Shown here: piece after piece, positions 33,130-44,999 of the stretch
Position numbering within the stretch: position 1 is the first letter of the stretch
How the letters are laid out: every line of letters begins with the position of its first letter
NCBI RefSeq assembly: GCF_033118175.1
Contig: NC_083693.1
Location: 53,995,981 to 54,059,980, forward strand
Direction of reading: 5' to 3'
DNA length: 64,000 nucleotides
Source: Dama dama
Taxonomy: Eukaryota; Chordata; Mammalia; Artiodactyla; Cervidae
Notes under the pieces: generated by a model
The model's input: only the letters and a program-made list of their open reading frames with translations
Databases searched by the model: none
Told to the model about the DNA's origin: nothing
Made by a program: the position numbers and the translations under genes

Positions 33130-33689
33130 AGTCATATGTCAATGACTTAACAGATTTGAATGTGTTGTTAGTATTTTTACCTGACAAAAAGATTCTACAT
33201 GGAGTGGAAGGATTAGCTCTCCCTTTTTTTAAACTCTTATTTTGCTTATCTTATTAGAGTTTTTAGTTTTGGTTTTCTTTGAGGAGATCTTTCAAAAGTC
33301 ACTTGTCTATTTTCTGAGGGTTATTTACTTTAAAGTAGCTAATATATGCAGCATTTTAAATAAAAACAAAATGGTGATGACTCACTGTCCAGGGCTTCAT
33401 GTGTGGAATTCCCATTTTTCTTTCAAGTTGCTTTGCTTACATGTCACTGTTTGTGATATGTGACAGTTTGACATTTAAACCTATTGAGGGTGCCAGTGTC
33501 AATTCAAATGAAATATTAATAATGCTTAATATTTGACTAGTTCTTGGGGTAAAAATCAATTAAAATAGAAGTTCTCATACTCAAATGCTTCTTTGAGTAT
33601 GTATATGAGCTCATACTTCCCATGCTTCATACCCAGCATTTCATATCCAGTTATAGTGAACTTTTTGGAGTTCCCTGAATTTATCATGT

Positions 33690-34022
33690 TGAGTCTTTAT
33701 GTCAGGGCTTTTGCTTATACTATTGTTTCTTCCCAGAAAGCTCTTTCTGTATGGATTCCTTGGTAATACCTCTTCTATGACATACCTCTTCTTTTCCTGG
33801 CTCTTTCCTACTCCCTAGGAAGCACTGAAAACATACTCTTGAAATGTTGCTGTATTCTCCACCTTAGCCCTCATCCCTTCTGTTGAATATATTTGCTGAC
33901 ATTCTTGGCTCTTCCTCTAGGGAGAGACCATTGTCGCCCTGAAAACAGAGATGTTGTCTAATTTATCTTTGTGTCTCCAGCACAGAGCCCCAAACAGACA
34001 CATAATCATGCTTGTTGAATTA
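33690..34022 (+). mobile_element. L2 LINE 3' region
   Basis: 'gtcagggcttttgcttatac', 'cccagaaagctctttctg', 'tctttgtgtctccagcacag' and 'catgcttgttgaatt' appear in L2 order through the 3' terminus. Confidence 0.7.
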
Positions 34023-34059
34023 ACCTCTGCAGGTGATAGTCATCTATTATATACACAGT

Positions 34060-34104
34060 ATCATGGATATGAACTTGGGCAAACTGGGCGACTGAACAAC
34101 AACA
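34060..34104 (+). mobile_element. BovB 3' terminal remnant
   Basis: 'catggatatgaacttgggca' then 'gggcgactgaacaacaac'. About 100 bp between these blocks is missing compared with other BovB ends here. Confidence 0.65.
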
Positions 34105-34445
34105 TTGATCAGTTAGCACAGAGGATTGTGTGTAGCTCTGGGTGCCTCTTGAAGAATGTCTTGGAAAACTTATATGTACTCAGAGGAAAAGAATTCCAAT
34201 GTCATGAGACCAGTTCTAGCCTGAGACTTGTATAGAATAACAGGGAAGGGGGATTTTGGTTTTAATATAAGGAAGAATTATCTAACAGAGCTGCGTGAAC
34301 ACGGGGATGAACGGCTTCGGGACATGGTGGATTTCTTGCCATTGGAGGTATTGAAATAAAGCCTGAGTGGATAACCTCCTTGAGCAGGCTGAATAAGGGC
34401 TTAAAGCATCTGGAGTGATCATAGTGAGTGGAGGAGAGTTTAGAT
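34105..34445 (+). mobile_element. L3/CR1-type LINE remnant
   Basis: 'tttaatataaggaagaatta' plus 'cattggaggtattgaaataa' and 'ggataacctccttgagcag' match the 3' coding end of CR1/L3 LINEs, among the oldest LINEs visible in mammals. Confidence 0.6.
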
Positions 34446-35021
34446 AATCTTTGAATTGTAAACAATCAAGCTGAGATTTGAAATCATTTGATATGTCTAG
34501 TGATAGGTCTAAACTTTAGTAGATACTAGTTCAAATAAAAAAACACACACACCACCGTGAGGCTATTGTAAGTAAACAATTTCTGTCATTCAGAATCTCT
34601 AGACCTGGATGATACACAATGATAATGTAGCTTTGTCTCTCATGAGTCAGGCTAAGCAAGGTTTTGAGCATGTACTGATGCTGTTATTATTTTTTTTCTG
34701 AATATAACTAGACATTTAACTTGCTTCTTCTTTTCATCTTAGAAGTATTACACCTTCACGCCATCCAACTATGGATTTAAAATTTACAGTTTAAGAGTCC
34801 ATAACAAAGTGAGTATTCAAGAAAAGGCAGTTATCTTTATATATTTAGGGTTCCCTAAGACAGGATTTTAAAAGAAAAGATTAAGCAATTAAAAATTCAG
34901 GAAATAAACAGTATATCATAGGCCTAACACTGCAGAGAGAAGAAAATAATCTAATTATGACAACCCTAAGTGGTGAATCTTATAGAAACTGAGAGGTTAG
35001 CACATATAAACTATTATATAG
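34446..35021. other. Unique sequence, nothing recognised
   Basis: No gene or repeat recognised. Confidence 0.4.
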
Positions 35022-35200
35022 AGACTGGATAAACAATAAGGTTCTACTGTGTAGCATAGGGAATTATATTCAGTATCCTGTGATAAACCACAATGGAAAA
35101 GAATATGAAAAAGAATATATATATGTATAAGGGAATCACTTTGCTATATAGTAGAAATTAACACAACATTGGAAATCAACTATACTTCAATAAAATCAGT
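35022..35200 (+). mobile_element. L1 3' end, sense, uninterrupted
   Basis: 'ggataaacaataaggttcta', 'gtatcctgtgataaaccac', 'ggaatcactttgctatat', ending 'aactatacttcaataaaa'. It serves as the internal reference showing where the split copy at 6451-7609 was interrupted. Confidence 0.85.
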
Positions 35201-36529
35201 TAAGAAATCAAGACTTAGTGAGGTTAAAGGGACATGGATAAATGCTGTACAATGCAATGGTTTCAGAACTTAGACCCCAACCCATCACATGTAATTCCCC
35301 TTCTGTGGGTTTCTCCTTTTTGCTGCCTCAAAAGTTTAAGATGTGGCCCCTACCATGAACAGACTTTTGCAATCTCTTAAAGGCATAAGACATATGCATA
35401 AAACAATTAGAGAATAATAAAAATACAATCAAGTGCAATATATGTCTTACAGCTAAAGAGTAGTTTGGAAGGTCAACAAGGTGAGAAATCACAGGCTAGA
35501 GGATATGGATGTTTTATTAAGAACAACTTTGAAAATAGCTCTGAAAGATAATTAGGCTTACAGAATTTTTCTTTGGTTCCCAAAGTTCATGTTGGCTTTG
35601 TCCACATTCATCAGGGCCTTTTGCTCTCTTTTCTTTCTTTCTAGTTTTACTACTACTCATACTGGCCAATAGGATGCAAGCATCTAATTGCAGCAAATTC
35701 TTATACATTCCAAGTGACCCCCACAAAATAGGTTGCCATGGTAACCAAACAAAAAGGGATTGGAAAACAGAAGTAAAGTATATTTACTTAATGTCTGATG
35801 GGCTCTCTGCACAATTTTCATGAGACCTGTTGCTGGCTTTCTTTTAGGTTTGGGTGCCAGTCACCACTTACATTTTAAGCCTTTAAAAGATTAAAAACTT
35901 CATGTGCCCTTTCTAATATAGAAAACTGTACTGAGTAGTGACGTTACCAATATTAATTTTTAAGTATATAAATCTTATTTAGAAATGTTGATTTATTACA
36001 TAGAATTAATACAGGAGCTTGCAGTTCTTGTCAATGGAATTGAAGTGAACAGAAGGCTCATTTGATGATGGTAAAGAGTCTTAAGAATGCTACAAGAAAA
36101 GGAAGTGACAGTAGATTTGAAATAATTTTGTTAAAGGCCCTCCTATTTGTTTTGCCACATCAATAATAAAGATGTTCACTCACCAGTTGAAATAGAGACT
36201 TCATTGATAATTATTTTATGTAGAAAGTCTTAATTTATAGACTACATAATTAACAATTTATTGTGTTCTGGCTAATTTTAATCCTTTCGTGAAGGGGAAG
36301 ATTTTGACAATGAAACAAAATCATTTAGGCTCATAAAATAAGTCTAACGTTTTCTGAATTGGGGACTCTACATCCCATCCATTGTCTTGGTACCTCTTTG
36401 AAGTGCAAAAACATCAGAACTTCAAAGGCAATCAAGAAAGATGGCATCTGCAGCTTTCGGCCAACTCTGGAAATGTAGACAAATTTACTAGGGGTGTTGG
36501 CATAATTGACTTGTCATTTTAAAATTTAT
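35201..36529. other. Unique sequence containing an X-box motif
   Basis: No repeat recognised over about 1.3 kb. No exon evident. Confidence 0.45.
35732..35745. promoter_or_regulatory. RFX-type X-box (candidate)
   Basis: GTTGCCATGGTAAC matches the RFX X-box consensus (GTNRCC..RGYAAC with an AT spacer) at every position. It lies in unique DNA, not in a recognised repeat. Function is not shown. Confidence 0.5.
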
Positions 36530-36661
36530 TTATCATTATTTTTATGTATTTTTACTTATTTTAAATTTTATTTTGTTTTATTTTCTAGGCTACACTGTGT
36601 GGCATGCAGGATCTTAGTTCCCCCACCAGAAACTGAACCCATGCCCCCTGCATTAGGAGCT
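36530..36661 (-). repeat. CHR-type SINE fragment, antisense
   Basis: T-rich reversed tail, then 'gtgtggcatgcaggatctta' and 'cccctgcattaggagctt'. The reversed head is missing because the Bov-tA begins there. Confidence 0.85.
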
Positions 36662-36664
36662 TGG

Positions 36665-36860
36665 GGGCTTCCCTGGTGGCTCAGACGGCAAAGAATCCGC
36701 CTGCAATTCCAGAGATCTGGGTTCGATCCCTGGGTTGGGAGGATCCTCTGGAGAAGGGCATGGCAGCCCATTCTGGAGTGCTTGTCTGGAGAATACCCAT
36801 GGACAGAGGAGCCTGGCAGGCTACAGTCCATGGGGTTGCAAAGATTTGGATACGACTGAG
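36665..36860 (+). repeat. Bov-tA SINE, full length
   Basis: Head 'ggcttccctggtggctcaga', intact B-box 'ggttcgatccc' (from 36721), full body, 'gatttggatacgactgagca' end. It abuts the antisense CHR directly. Confidence 0.94.
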
Positions 36861-38396
36861 CAAGCACCCATAACTTCTTTGCAGATTCTAGGTTAGTTCT
36901 CTTATTCTAGCAGCTGAGCATATGATTCTTGGAGCAAGACTTTTCTTCAGTGAAGGGATTTGCCCTTTAGGAGTAGAGATGACACAATGTCAAGCTAATT
37001 CTGCTCTAGGGTCACAAGGAAAAAAAGGTAAAAAGAAAAAAAAAAATACAAGTTTCCCCCATATAAATACCACTTGCTTGTAACAACAATAACAGAATAC
37101 ACAGAAGAATGTTCATTATTTACCGGTCTTAATGCCTTAAATGTGATCTATGCTATTCTTGTACTTTGGGATGAATATCTATTCCCTCTGCCTTCCAAAC
37201 TGGGCTGTTTACGTGAAGGATGGTTATGCAGCCTTCACCAGCATCATCAACATCTGGCTACCATGTTGCCACAAAGGAAGAATTAGAGCCAACGTGAAGG
37301 CTAATTCCTATTTGGAATGTTTGTCTATTGCAACCTCCAATTCAGTCATTCTTTGGGAAGGAGGTGGCAAGTTCGAGTGGATTTTGGAGTTAAGATCCAA
37401 TAAGAACATTGGTCAGTGAGCTCCAGCATAAAGGTTAACGGAGGCAGATTTTATTCTGAAGAGACAGATTGGTAGATACGTTCTTATGTTAAAGTCCCTG
37501 CATGTGTTATCTAGTTCATGTAAATGCTGCTCAGCAGCAGCATTTAAATACTTGGTTTTCTAACTTAGGAAATAATTGATATTGATTTTTCCTTACTTAA
37601 CTAGAATTCATTCATTTGTTCCATTTCTGTCCAGTGAGCAAAAATGCTTTACAGCTTTTCCTGGGTGTAGTCTTAATTAATAGTCTTAATAATCTGAAAC
37701 ATTTATTTAGAGTCTTCAATAAGTGACCTAAAGATAATTTAAAAAATTGCTCCCCTGGCAACAACAACCTCCTCTCCTCTTGCCAACACCCCCAGCGGCC
37801 TTTTCAAGATAGCAAAAAGGGGCTAGTGGAACGACCTCAGCTGCTTTCCGTTGTTTCATTTGTTAACCCGAGTCTGCTGAGCCTTGTCAATAAGTCCTTT
37901 AAGTGTCCAAAGGAATCCCTGTCTTTCCTCAGCTTCCTCTCTCCCAAGGAGCCCATTATCTCTATTAGCCTGCCATAGAGAAAGAAGACATTTGTGACAT
38001 GCTGTAACTTCTCTGAAGTCAAGGATGCCTTCAAAAGCGAAGTTTGGGTGGTTGGGGAGGGGAAGTAGCGTAGGGACAATGGGGAGGAGGGAAGGAATTG
38101 TAAGCAAAGGGACAGTGGGAGGATTGGCCGGTTCTTCCGGGCATTCTGTGAAGCCTGTTTGGAGGCAGTGAAGAAAGTAAAATTCAGACGCATCTTTTAA
38201 AAAATGCTGTAAAGGTTCTGACTTCTTAAGCTGATCTACCTAAGGAATAAAGATGAGAGAAATAATGCCAGTCAGTGGGCCAGGTATGAACCCAACCCTA
38301 TTTTCACTTATGTTTGCTAATTTTTAAAGGGATCATTACAGTCTCTATTTGGCAGTATACCAGAGGAACCAAAATGGGAGAGGTACAGCATCACAT
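36861..38396. other. Unique sequence, no repeat recognised
   Basis: About 1.5 kb without identifiable transposons. The 37840-38200 part is compositionally complex (possible conserved non-coding). No exon with a recognised domain. Confidence 0.45.
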
Positions 38397-38595
38397 AGGG
38401 CTTCCCTGGTGGCTCAGATGGCAAAGAATCTGCCTGCAATGCAGGAGACCCAGGTTCGATTCCTGGGTCAGGAAGATCCCCTGAAGAAGGAAATGGCAAC
38501 TCACTCCAATATTCTTGCCTGGAGAATTCCATGGACAGAGGATCCTGGCAAGCTACAGTCCGTGGGGGTCACAAAGAGTCAGACACGACTGAGCT

Positions 38596-38627
<32 letters not shown>

Positions 38628-38628
38628 C
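38397..38628 (+). repeat. Bov-tA SINE with (CA)n microsatellite tail
   Basis: Complete Bov-tA with head 'tagggcttccctggtggctc' and B-box variant 'ggttcgattcc'. It ends 'gtcagacacgactgagcta', then an uninterrupted CA array at about 38601-38628, typical of microsatellites seeded by SINE tails. Confidence 0.94.
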
Positions 38629-39559
38629 ATAACATGGTTGTGGTCCTGGACCAAGACTTAGGTAGGTTTCCTCAAATGCTATCCCAGTTAGAGGCGTATG
38701 GACTCCAGAAACACCTATTCTGACAAGAAGTCATAGATTAAAAAAAAAAAAAATTAAGTTTACACCTTAAATAGCTTTGGGTTAAATGTGATTAAGAAGG
38801 AGGGAAATTATGAAGAGAGAAGGCAAGAAATTTTTTCTCAGTGGATTCATATTTCATTTCTAAAACTCAGGCAGTTGCTTCTCTTACTCACATGTCATGC
38901 AAGTATTTTCTTAGGGAATTGGGGACAAAATTTCCACTTCTAAGGAATCGAAGATTGAAGACTAAGTGATTTTACTATTTAAAAAATAACTTTTTCCACG
39001 TACAAAAACAATCTATGTCCATTATAAAAAATTAGGGATGAATTAATGAGTTTCACACTGGGGAAGATGTGATGGTAAGATTCTCTGGTCATTTTTTAAG
39101 AGTGAAAAAATGGTTTGAAAGAACTGAAGCAGTTTTCATATATGTTTGACTTGTAGTGAGGGGCCAAGCAGAATGTTGAGCCTTCCTGCAAGGCTGAGGT
39201 TGTTCTGATTATGACCTGGCTCAGGAGACTATCACAAGAGTTTAAGGATTAAGAATCTGGGAGGCAGCAGTGTTACCACTATTAGGTACATTTGGTCCAT
39301 GGTGTTACCAAATTAGATTCATTTGGCCCACTGGCCCCAAATTAAAAATGAGGTTTACAGCTGAGAAAGAGTATACTGACAAAGCAATCAAGCAAGAAGA
39401 CTGGAAAACAAGTCTCTGAGCTGCCTCCCTGAAGGTGTGGGGGTGGGGATATTTATGGACCGAGCAGGGTGGTCTTAGGGGAAGGGGGGAAGTTGATTGG
39501 AGGCAGGGGGAAAGGTGAGGTAATTGGTATTCTACACAGGTGTATCTAGGTTAGATGTT
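38629..39559. other. Unique sequence
   Basis: An A-run lies at 38740-38752. 39150-39560 has a G-rich, LTR-like feel but no family could be assigned. Confidence 0.35.
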
Positions 39560-39618
39560 TCTGCATATCAAAATGGAGGCGCTGAGCCGTGATTGGAGAA
39601 CGGAGTTTTCAAGTCCTC

Positions 39619-39626
39619 TGACGTCA
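39619..39626. promoter_or_regulatory. Palindromic CRE within a small CpG cluster (candidate)
   Basis: A perfect TGACGTCA. Within 39580-39685 there are seven CpGs, a GACGTC half-site, an inverted CCAAT (ATTGG), and CAAAATGGAGGC, one base from a YY1-like word. The surrounding locus is CpG-poor. Confidence 0.4.
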
Positions 39627-39989
39627 CCAGGTGAGGTTTAAGACGTCCACGCAGGCTCAGTTTTAGGGTCCGGGGTCTCAGCCTGCCCCAGCTGGCCTGC
39701 ATTGGACAGGAGCTGACTACAGGTTCCTGTAAACCAAGTGGATTGTATGAAGCTGGGAAGGTATGCAATTCAAGAGAAAATAGAAAAGGGGTGGGGGGAA
39801 GCTAAGTAAACTGAGGTTAATCAATGAAGAAAGGATTTTAGCAAGCTATTCCCTTCTCTGTTCTGTAAGACAAGCTTAAGAATTTCTGTTATCAACTTCT
39901 GTTAACTCTATGGGTCACCGTTTCAGTGGTGTGGTTCATCTTGGCGTCAAGTTTGAGTGATAGTGGGACTTAATTTTGGACTATTCTGG

Positions 39990-41853
39990 TGAGTGGGAAT
40001 GCTGTGTGTTTGTGAATAATTCAAAAATCCAGGGGTTCTTCAAGTGAGTTTGGAAAAAGAAAAGTTGTGAACATCTTAACTGGTTGGTTCCTTTTCTGTT
40101 TCTTCTCAGACATACCTGCTTAGAAGGAAAAATTAGGAGCTACTCCAACTTTTTTTCTTCTGTCTTTCATTTGCCCTGACTAGGAAAAGAGGTGCTGCAG
40201 ACTTGGTTTGGTTATCATACCTTCAAAAATTAATTGCAATTCAAGATGTTTTCTTATGAGAATTAGCACCCAGGGCCATAATGTAACATCTGTTTTGTAT
40301 AATCAAAATATTCCTATGCTGAGCTAAAAATGCCGTTTTAGTGCTTTGGGGGTGTTACCTGAGGCAGTGCTTTATCTGTTTCTATGAGAAAAGGGCTTTA
40401 AGAAAGCTTCTCAGACGAAGGTGTAAACCTCAGAACAATTGGAAACAAATGGTACCCATTTCCTCTCCCACCCAGAATGTCTTCTGCAAGCTTGCCCAGG
40501 AACCAGAAAGGGAAGACCTAACTACACTTTCATCTGGAGGTTGGAAGCTGGAGAGAGGATTGAATTGCCAGTGAACTTTGCACTGTGATTTCATATTGAA
40601 TTGACTGCATCTGTGCCACCTGTTGATGGCATGATTGGAGCATTAGTCCTGGCTCAGCCTCGGCACCATTGATATCTCTGCTTAACATCACCCCGGGGGA
40701 GGCTTTATTAGAAGACCAGTCACTTTGCCTGGGCAATGGTGTACATTGGTGCCCCATTCAACCCTTTTTTCCGACATTAGCACATTTGAATGGGCCACCA
40801 GTGAAGCCATTCAGCGAGAACATGCAACCAGGGTTTCTGGGTGGCCTGGGGCTGAGCTGAGAATTCTCGTTAATGGACTGTGAGACTTAGCCTATTGAGG
40901 TACATGAACTCAGTGACCAAAGAAAAGTGAGACAAAGATATCCCTCACAGGAACATGTAGGTCAGAAGTGGACAAAAGCAGACATGGACCAGTCAAAGTT
41001 TTTGATTACTGAGCTGAAAAGGGAACACGGATCCCTGTGGGGTTGCTCCGCAAGAGCTATTTGACAGAAATCTCAAAAATGCCCTCACACTCTGAGAGGA
41101 AGGCATTTACCAGAATTGCAGGCGGTGTGTGAAGTTATTTTAAAAATGTTTTTTCCTTCCACTTGTCTTTGTGGTAATTTCCTATTTGGCAGTACTTAGA
41201 AAAGGGCCCCGATAACTAGAATGAGAAGAAAGGGTTGCAAAATTGAACTAGAAAAAGCATGCTTAGAAGTGAAAGGTGATCATGGGCAGCATTCCCAGTG
41301 TCGCTGGTACTGAGTTATTTTCAGGGTCTAAAGGGAACAGAAAGTGTGTTTGGGGAACCAGAATTTGTGCATGTTTAGTATTATTAGTAGATTTCATTTT
41401 TACTCTTAAGATAAAGGATAAAAAATACATTGTTTTGAAATTTTGCAAAAATACAAAAGAATAACTGAAAAAGGTTAAAGAATCGTTTGTGATCTATCTA
41501 CATGATTAATTATAATAATAGCTTGCTTAATACTGATTAACCCTACACTGTTGCTTCTCAGTTCTATGGGAGAGACATTTGTCCCGTATTTAGATATGTC
41601 ATCTGTGTAAATGTCTAAAGAACTAATACTCAGATGCATGTGAAATTTGAAAAGTGTTCTGTAATTTTTTCAAGATGGTATTTTAATAACTATATGAAAT
41701 ACTTTATTCCAAACCAATGTTATTAAAATCAGAATTTTTACAAGTTTTTGAGATAGCAATATGTTTTAAAATATTCAGAATTTTGATTTTGTGAGATTTG
41801 GGGAACCTAATAATACCTGTAATCTTGTTCCATAAAAGGAGCTGAGAAGAAAC
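39990..41853. other. Unique, compositionally complex interval
   Basis: No transposon recognised. 40330-40900 in particular lacks simple sequence and reads like conserved non-coding DNA. The 63-77 codon frames in it have no recognised domain. Confidence 0.4.
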
Positions 41854-41874
41854 TGTGTGTGTGTGTGTGTGTGT
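41854..41874. repeat. (TG)n microsatellite
   Basis: Ten or so uninterrupted TG units following 'gagaagaaac'. Confidence 0.9.
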
Positions 41875-41945
41875 TTAAATACTGTCCTAAGTAAGGGAAT
41901 GATTTTTATGCGGGACATATTCTATTTTAAAATGTGTGACTGAGG

Positions 41946-42142
41946 GACTTCTCTGGTGGTCTGATAGTTAAGAGTCTGCTTTGCGTTGCAAGAGATGCCG
42001 GTTTGATCCCTGGTCTGGGAACTAAGATCACAGAAGGAGCAACTAAGCCTGCAAGTCGAAATCACCACAACAGAGATCCCATATGCTGCAATTAAGACCC
42101 AGTGCTGCAAAATAAATAAATAAATGTTAAAAAAAAAAAAAA
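41946..42142 (+). repeat. CHR-type SINE, sense, with A-tail
   Basis: 'gggacttctctggtggtctg', 'ttgatccctggtctgggaac', 'taagacccagtgctgcaaaa', then (AAAT)n and a poly(A) run. GTGTGACTGAG before and GTGGGACTGAA after suggest a worn TSD. Confidence 0.88.
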
Positions 42143-42447
42143 AGTGGGACTGAAGGAAAAGGAAGAATCATACCTTGAGATCATATCCATTGAGTCATAT
42201 ACCTTTATATACCTTGAGTCATATCCATTTATACTGAAACAGAATTTTATGAGGGTGGGGGCTTCTGGGTCCATTTAGCCTATTGTAGCCGTAGTATGAT
42301 TGAGGCCTCCAGAGGTGTAGGAGTTTGCCAGAGACCCACTTAGTACGTGCACTTAAAAGTTGCACTTTATCTCGTGGGCATTGTTTCATTACAACAGTAA
42401 TAAATCTTTCTTTGTTAAAGGCTAGAATCCTTACATTTAGAAGCTGT

Positions 42448-42679
42448 TTTACCTCATGTTGGGATTTCCCTGGTGGCTCAGATGGTAAAGCGTCTGCCTA
42501 CAGTGCAGGAGACCTGGGTTCGATCCCTGGGTCAGGAAGATCCTTTGGAGAAGGAAATGGCAATCCACTCTAGTACTCTTGCCTGGAAAATCCCATGGAT
42601 GGAGGAGCATGGTAGGCTACAGCCCATGGGGTCGCAAAGAGTTGGACCTGACTGAGCAACTTCACTTTACCTCATATTG
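42448..42679 (+). repeat. Bov-tA SINE, full length, intact A/B boxes, 14-bp TSD (13/14)
   Basis: Element at 42462-42665. A-box-like TGGCTCAGATGG at 42474-42485 and exact B-box GGTTCGATCCC at 42517-42527, so the internal pol III promoter looks intact. Flanks TTTACCTCATGTTG (42448-42461) and TTTACCTCATATTG (42666-42679). Confidence 0.95.
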
Positions 42680-42987
42680 AGTTGACTAAATGTAAAATTG
42701 ATTTACATGCTATCTCTGTTTATATGCCTGTCTTGGTTATGATACTTTTGTTATATGTTTCCTAAACTTTCAAAGAGTGCTAGTAAAAGATAACAAGAAC
42801 AATTGCAAAACTTGACTTTTCTCCCAAAAACCTTTGTAACAGTTTTGCTTTGCCCTTTTTTTTGTTGTTGTTGTTAAGCATTTCTAAAATCAATTCCCTT
42901 TCATTCCACCTTTGTATTAAGAAATCTTTAATTTCCTTTAGGTATATACCCTGTCTAGGTCACTTCTGTTTCTTCTGTCTGCCTGTG

Positions 42988-43100
42988 CATGCGTGCGTGT
43001 TCAGTTGTGTCTGACTCTATGCAACGCTACAGCCCGTCAGCCTCCTCTGTCCATGGGGTTTTCCAGGCAACAATACTGGAGTAGGTTGCCATTTATTTCT
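42988..43100 (-). repeat. Bov-tA/BovA fragment, antisense
   Basis: GCGTGCGTGTTCAGTTGTGT, then 'ggttttccaggcaacaatac' and 'ggttgccatttatttctcc'. Head absent. Confidence 0.87.
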
Positions 43101-43204
43101 CCTTTAAGCCACTTCAAAATGTGTGGTAAAACAATTTTGTCAGTCTCTGTGATCCATAGCAACTTGCCTCTGGAAATGCTTCCATCTGGGTCCTCCGTTG
43201 CTTT

Positions 43205-43725
43205 CTAGAGAAGGGGTCCAGAATATGCCACCCCCAAATATGCCACTTTGGCCTAAAGATTATTTTGTGGCAGTTGAGGAAGCCACAGGAAATGTTCTCT
43301 ACCATACTCCCTCGGGCCCGAAAAAAAAAAAAGGCATTAATCTCCCTTTGTAAACATGACATAAATTTGTAGAGGCGTCCCCTCTCTTACCTGGAGACAG
43401 CTCTGGGTGGGTCTCTACAACAAATCATGTTAAACAGCCAGCTTCCCACAACTCATCGCTCCCGGGAGCTCTTGCCTCCTTTTCTGTGTCTAGTCACTCC
43501 TCCTCAGTTTTGTTCTTCGTTAAAATGGTTGAGAAGCATTCCCCTCCCCTGTTTGCTTCTTTCCATTTTAACTTTTTCTGTGAAGCCCTCATGTCTGTAA
43601 AATACTAACATCTATAAAGTTTGTATGCCTTTTCTCCTGTTCCCTTTTTTCTGTTTGATTCACAGGCCCCCTGTTCGGAATCTGAGAGGACAGAGGAAAA
43701 GTTTTTTCTTTCCCTACACTAGGTA
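43205..43725 (+). mobile_element. Degenerate LTR, family unresolved (copy 1)
   Basis: LTR-like order: 'ggggtccagaatatgccacc' near the start, then 'aaagtttgtatgccttttct' near a polyadenylation-like zone, and a 3' end 'gagaggacagaggaaaagtt'. It shares this plan and several words with 45885-46575. No coding region is attached. Confidence 0.5.
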
Positions 43726-43858
43726 ATCACTAAATTTTCTCTTCTGTTCCAATCAAGCCTGTTATATTGCTTTTTCTCCTCCAGTTTCCAGCTCTTTAGT
43801 GCATTGTTCTTCCATGTTGTCTTACCCAGCAGTTTTCCTCTCATTTGCATCCTTTTCA

Positions 43859-44582
43859 GTTCAGTACAGTTCAGTCGCTTAGTCAGGTCCGATTCTTTGT
43901 GATCCCGTGGACTGCAGCATGCCAGGCTTCCCTGTCTGTAACCAGCTCCTGGAGCTTGCTCAAACTCATGTCTGTCGAGTCAGTGATGCCATCCAGCCAT
44001 CTCACCCTCTGTCGTCCCCTTCTCCTCCTGCCTTCAATCTTCCCCAGCATCAGGGTCTTTTCCAAAGATTCAGTTCTTCGCATCAGGTGGCCAAAGTATT
44101 GGGGCTTCAGCTTCAGCATCAGTCCTTCCAGGGAATATTCAGAGTTGGTTTCCTTTAGGATAAATTGGTTGGATCTCCTTGCAGTCCAAGGGACTCTCAA
44201 GAGTCTTCTTCAGTACCACAGTTCAAAAGCATCAATTCTTCAGTGCTCAGCTTTCTTTATAGTCTAACTCTCAAACTCATACATGACTACTGGAAAACCT
44301 TTGTCGGCAAAGTAGTCTCTGCTTTCCATTATCTGTCTAGGTTGGTCATAGCTTTTCTTTCAAGCAGCAAGCGACTTTTAATTTCATGGCTGCAGTCACT
44401 ATCTGCAGTGATTTTGGAGCCCAGAAAAATAAAGTCTCTCACTGTTTCCATTGTTTCCTCATCTATCTGCCATGAAGTGATGGGACCGGATGCCATGATC
44501 TTTGTTTTTTGAATGTTGAGTTTTAAGCCAGCCTTTTCACTCTCCTCTTTCACTTTCATCAAGAGGCTCTTTAGGTCTTCTT
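43859..44582 (-). mobile_element. BovB 3' half, antisense
   Basis: Starts at the reversed terminal repeat ('cagttcagtacagttcagtc') and continues through C-terminal coding sequence to 'tcatcaagaggctcttta'. The minus-strand frames at 44200-43883 and 44562-44329 are in-order pieces of the same protein separated by a frameshift. It stops short of the YADD block. Confidence 0.94.
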
Positions 44583-44999
44583 GATGAGTTTGATTAGTTT
44601 TTCTTTTCAGTTAAAAATTTTAGATCTCAAATGCCGTATTATTAGTTAGAAATGTCTTGGCAATGAGTGAATGTGATCCCACTATCATGTCGCCTCTGTT
44701 ATTTTTGGAGGGCATGTCTTAGGGTAAAACGAATGGGAATTCATTTGTAAAATCTTAGTCTATCTTTTCCACAAGCAATAAAGTCTTTGGGTTTTAAAGG
44801 ACAATGGATTTAGATATCTAAATTTTGTTTGAAGATACTGTTAAAGCAAAGTTGAGATGAATCAGTTGATTACTGTCTGGAAATTTTAAAGCTTTCTCAT
44901 ACATCAATTAATGGGTAAAAGGGTTAGTTTGGGTTTCCATATCTTTACTTTTCCATGTAAGAAACTGCTGGGTTTGGGTTTATTATATTAATAATATAA
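44583..44999. other. Unique AT-rich sequence
   Basis: No gene or repeat recognised. Confidence 0.4.

Noticed and set aside
37074..37419. Overlapping 70- and 89-codon frames as a candidate exon
   Set aside because: No domain, no convincing splice-site pair and no similarity I recognise. Treated as unique non-coding sequence.
38601..38628. CRISPR-like or functional array
   Set aside because: It is a simple (CA)n microsatellite on a SINE tail, without spacers, in a mammalian genome.
42474..42527. Possible tRNA gene from A/B-box spacing
   Set aside because: The boxes belong to the tRNA-derived head of Bov-tA. No cloverleaf with acceptor pairing, and the BovA body follows.
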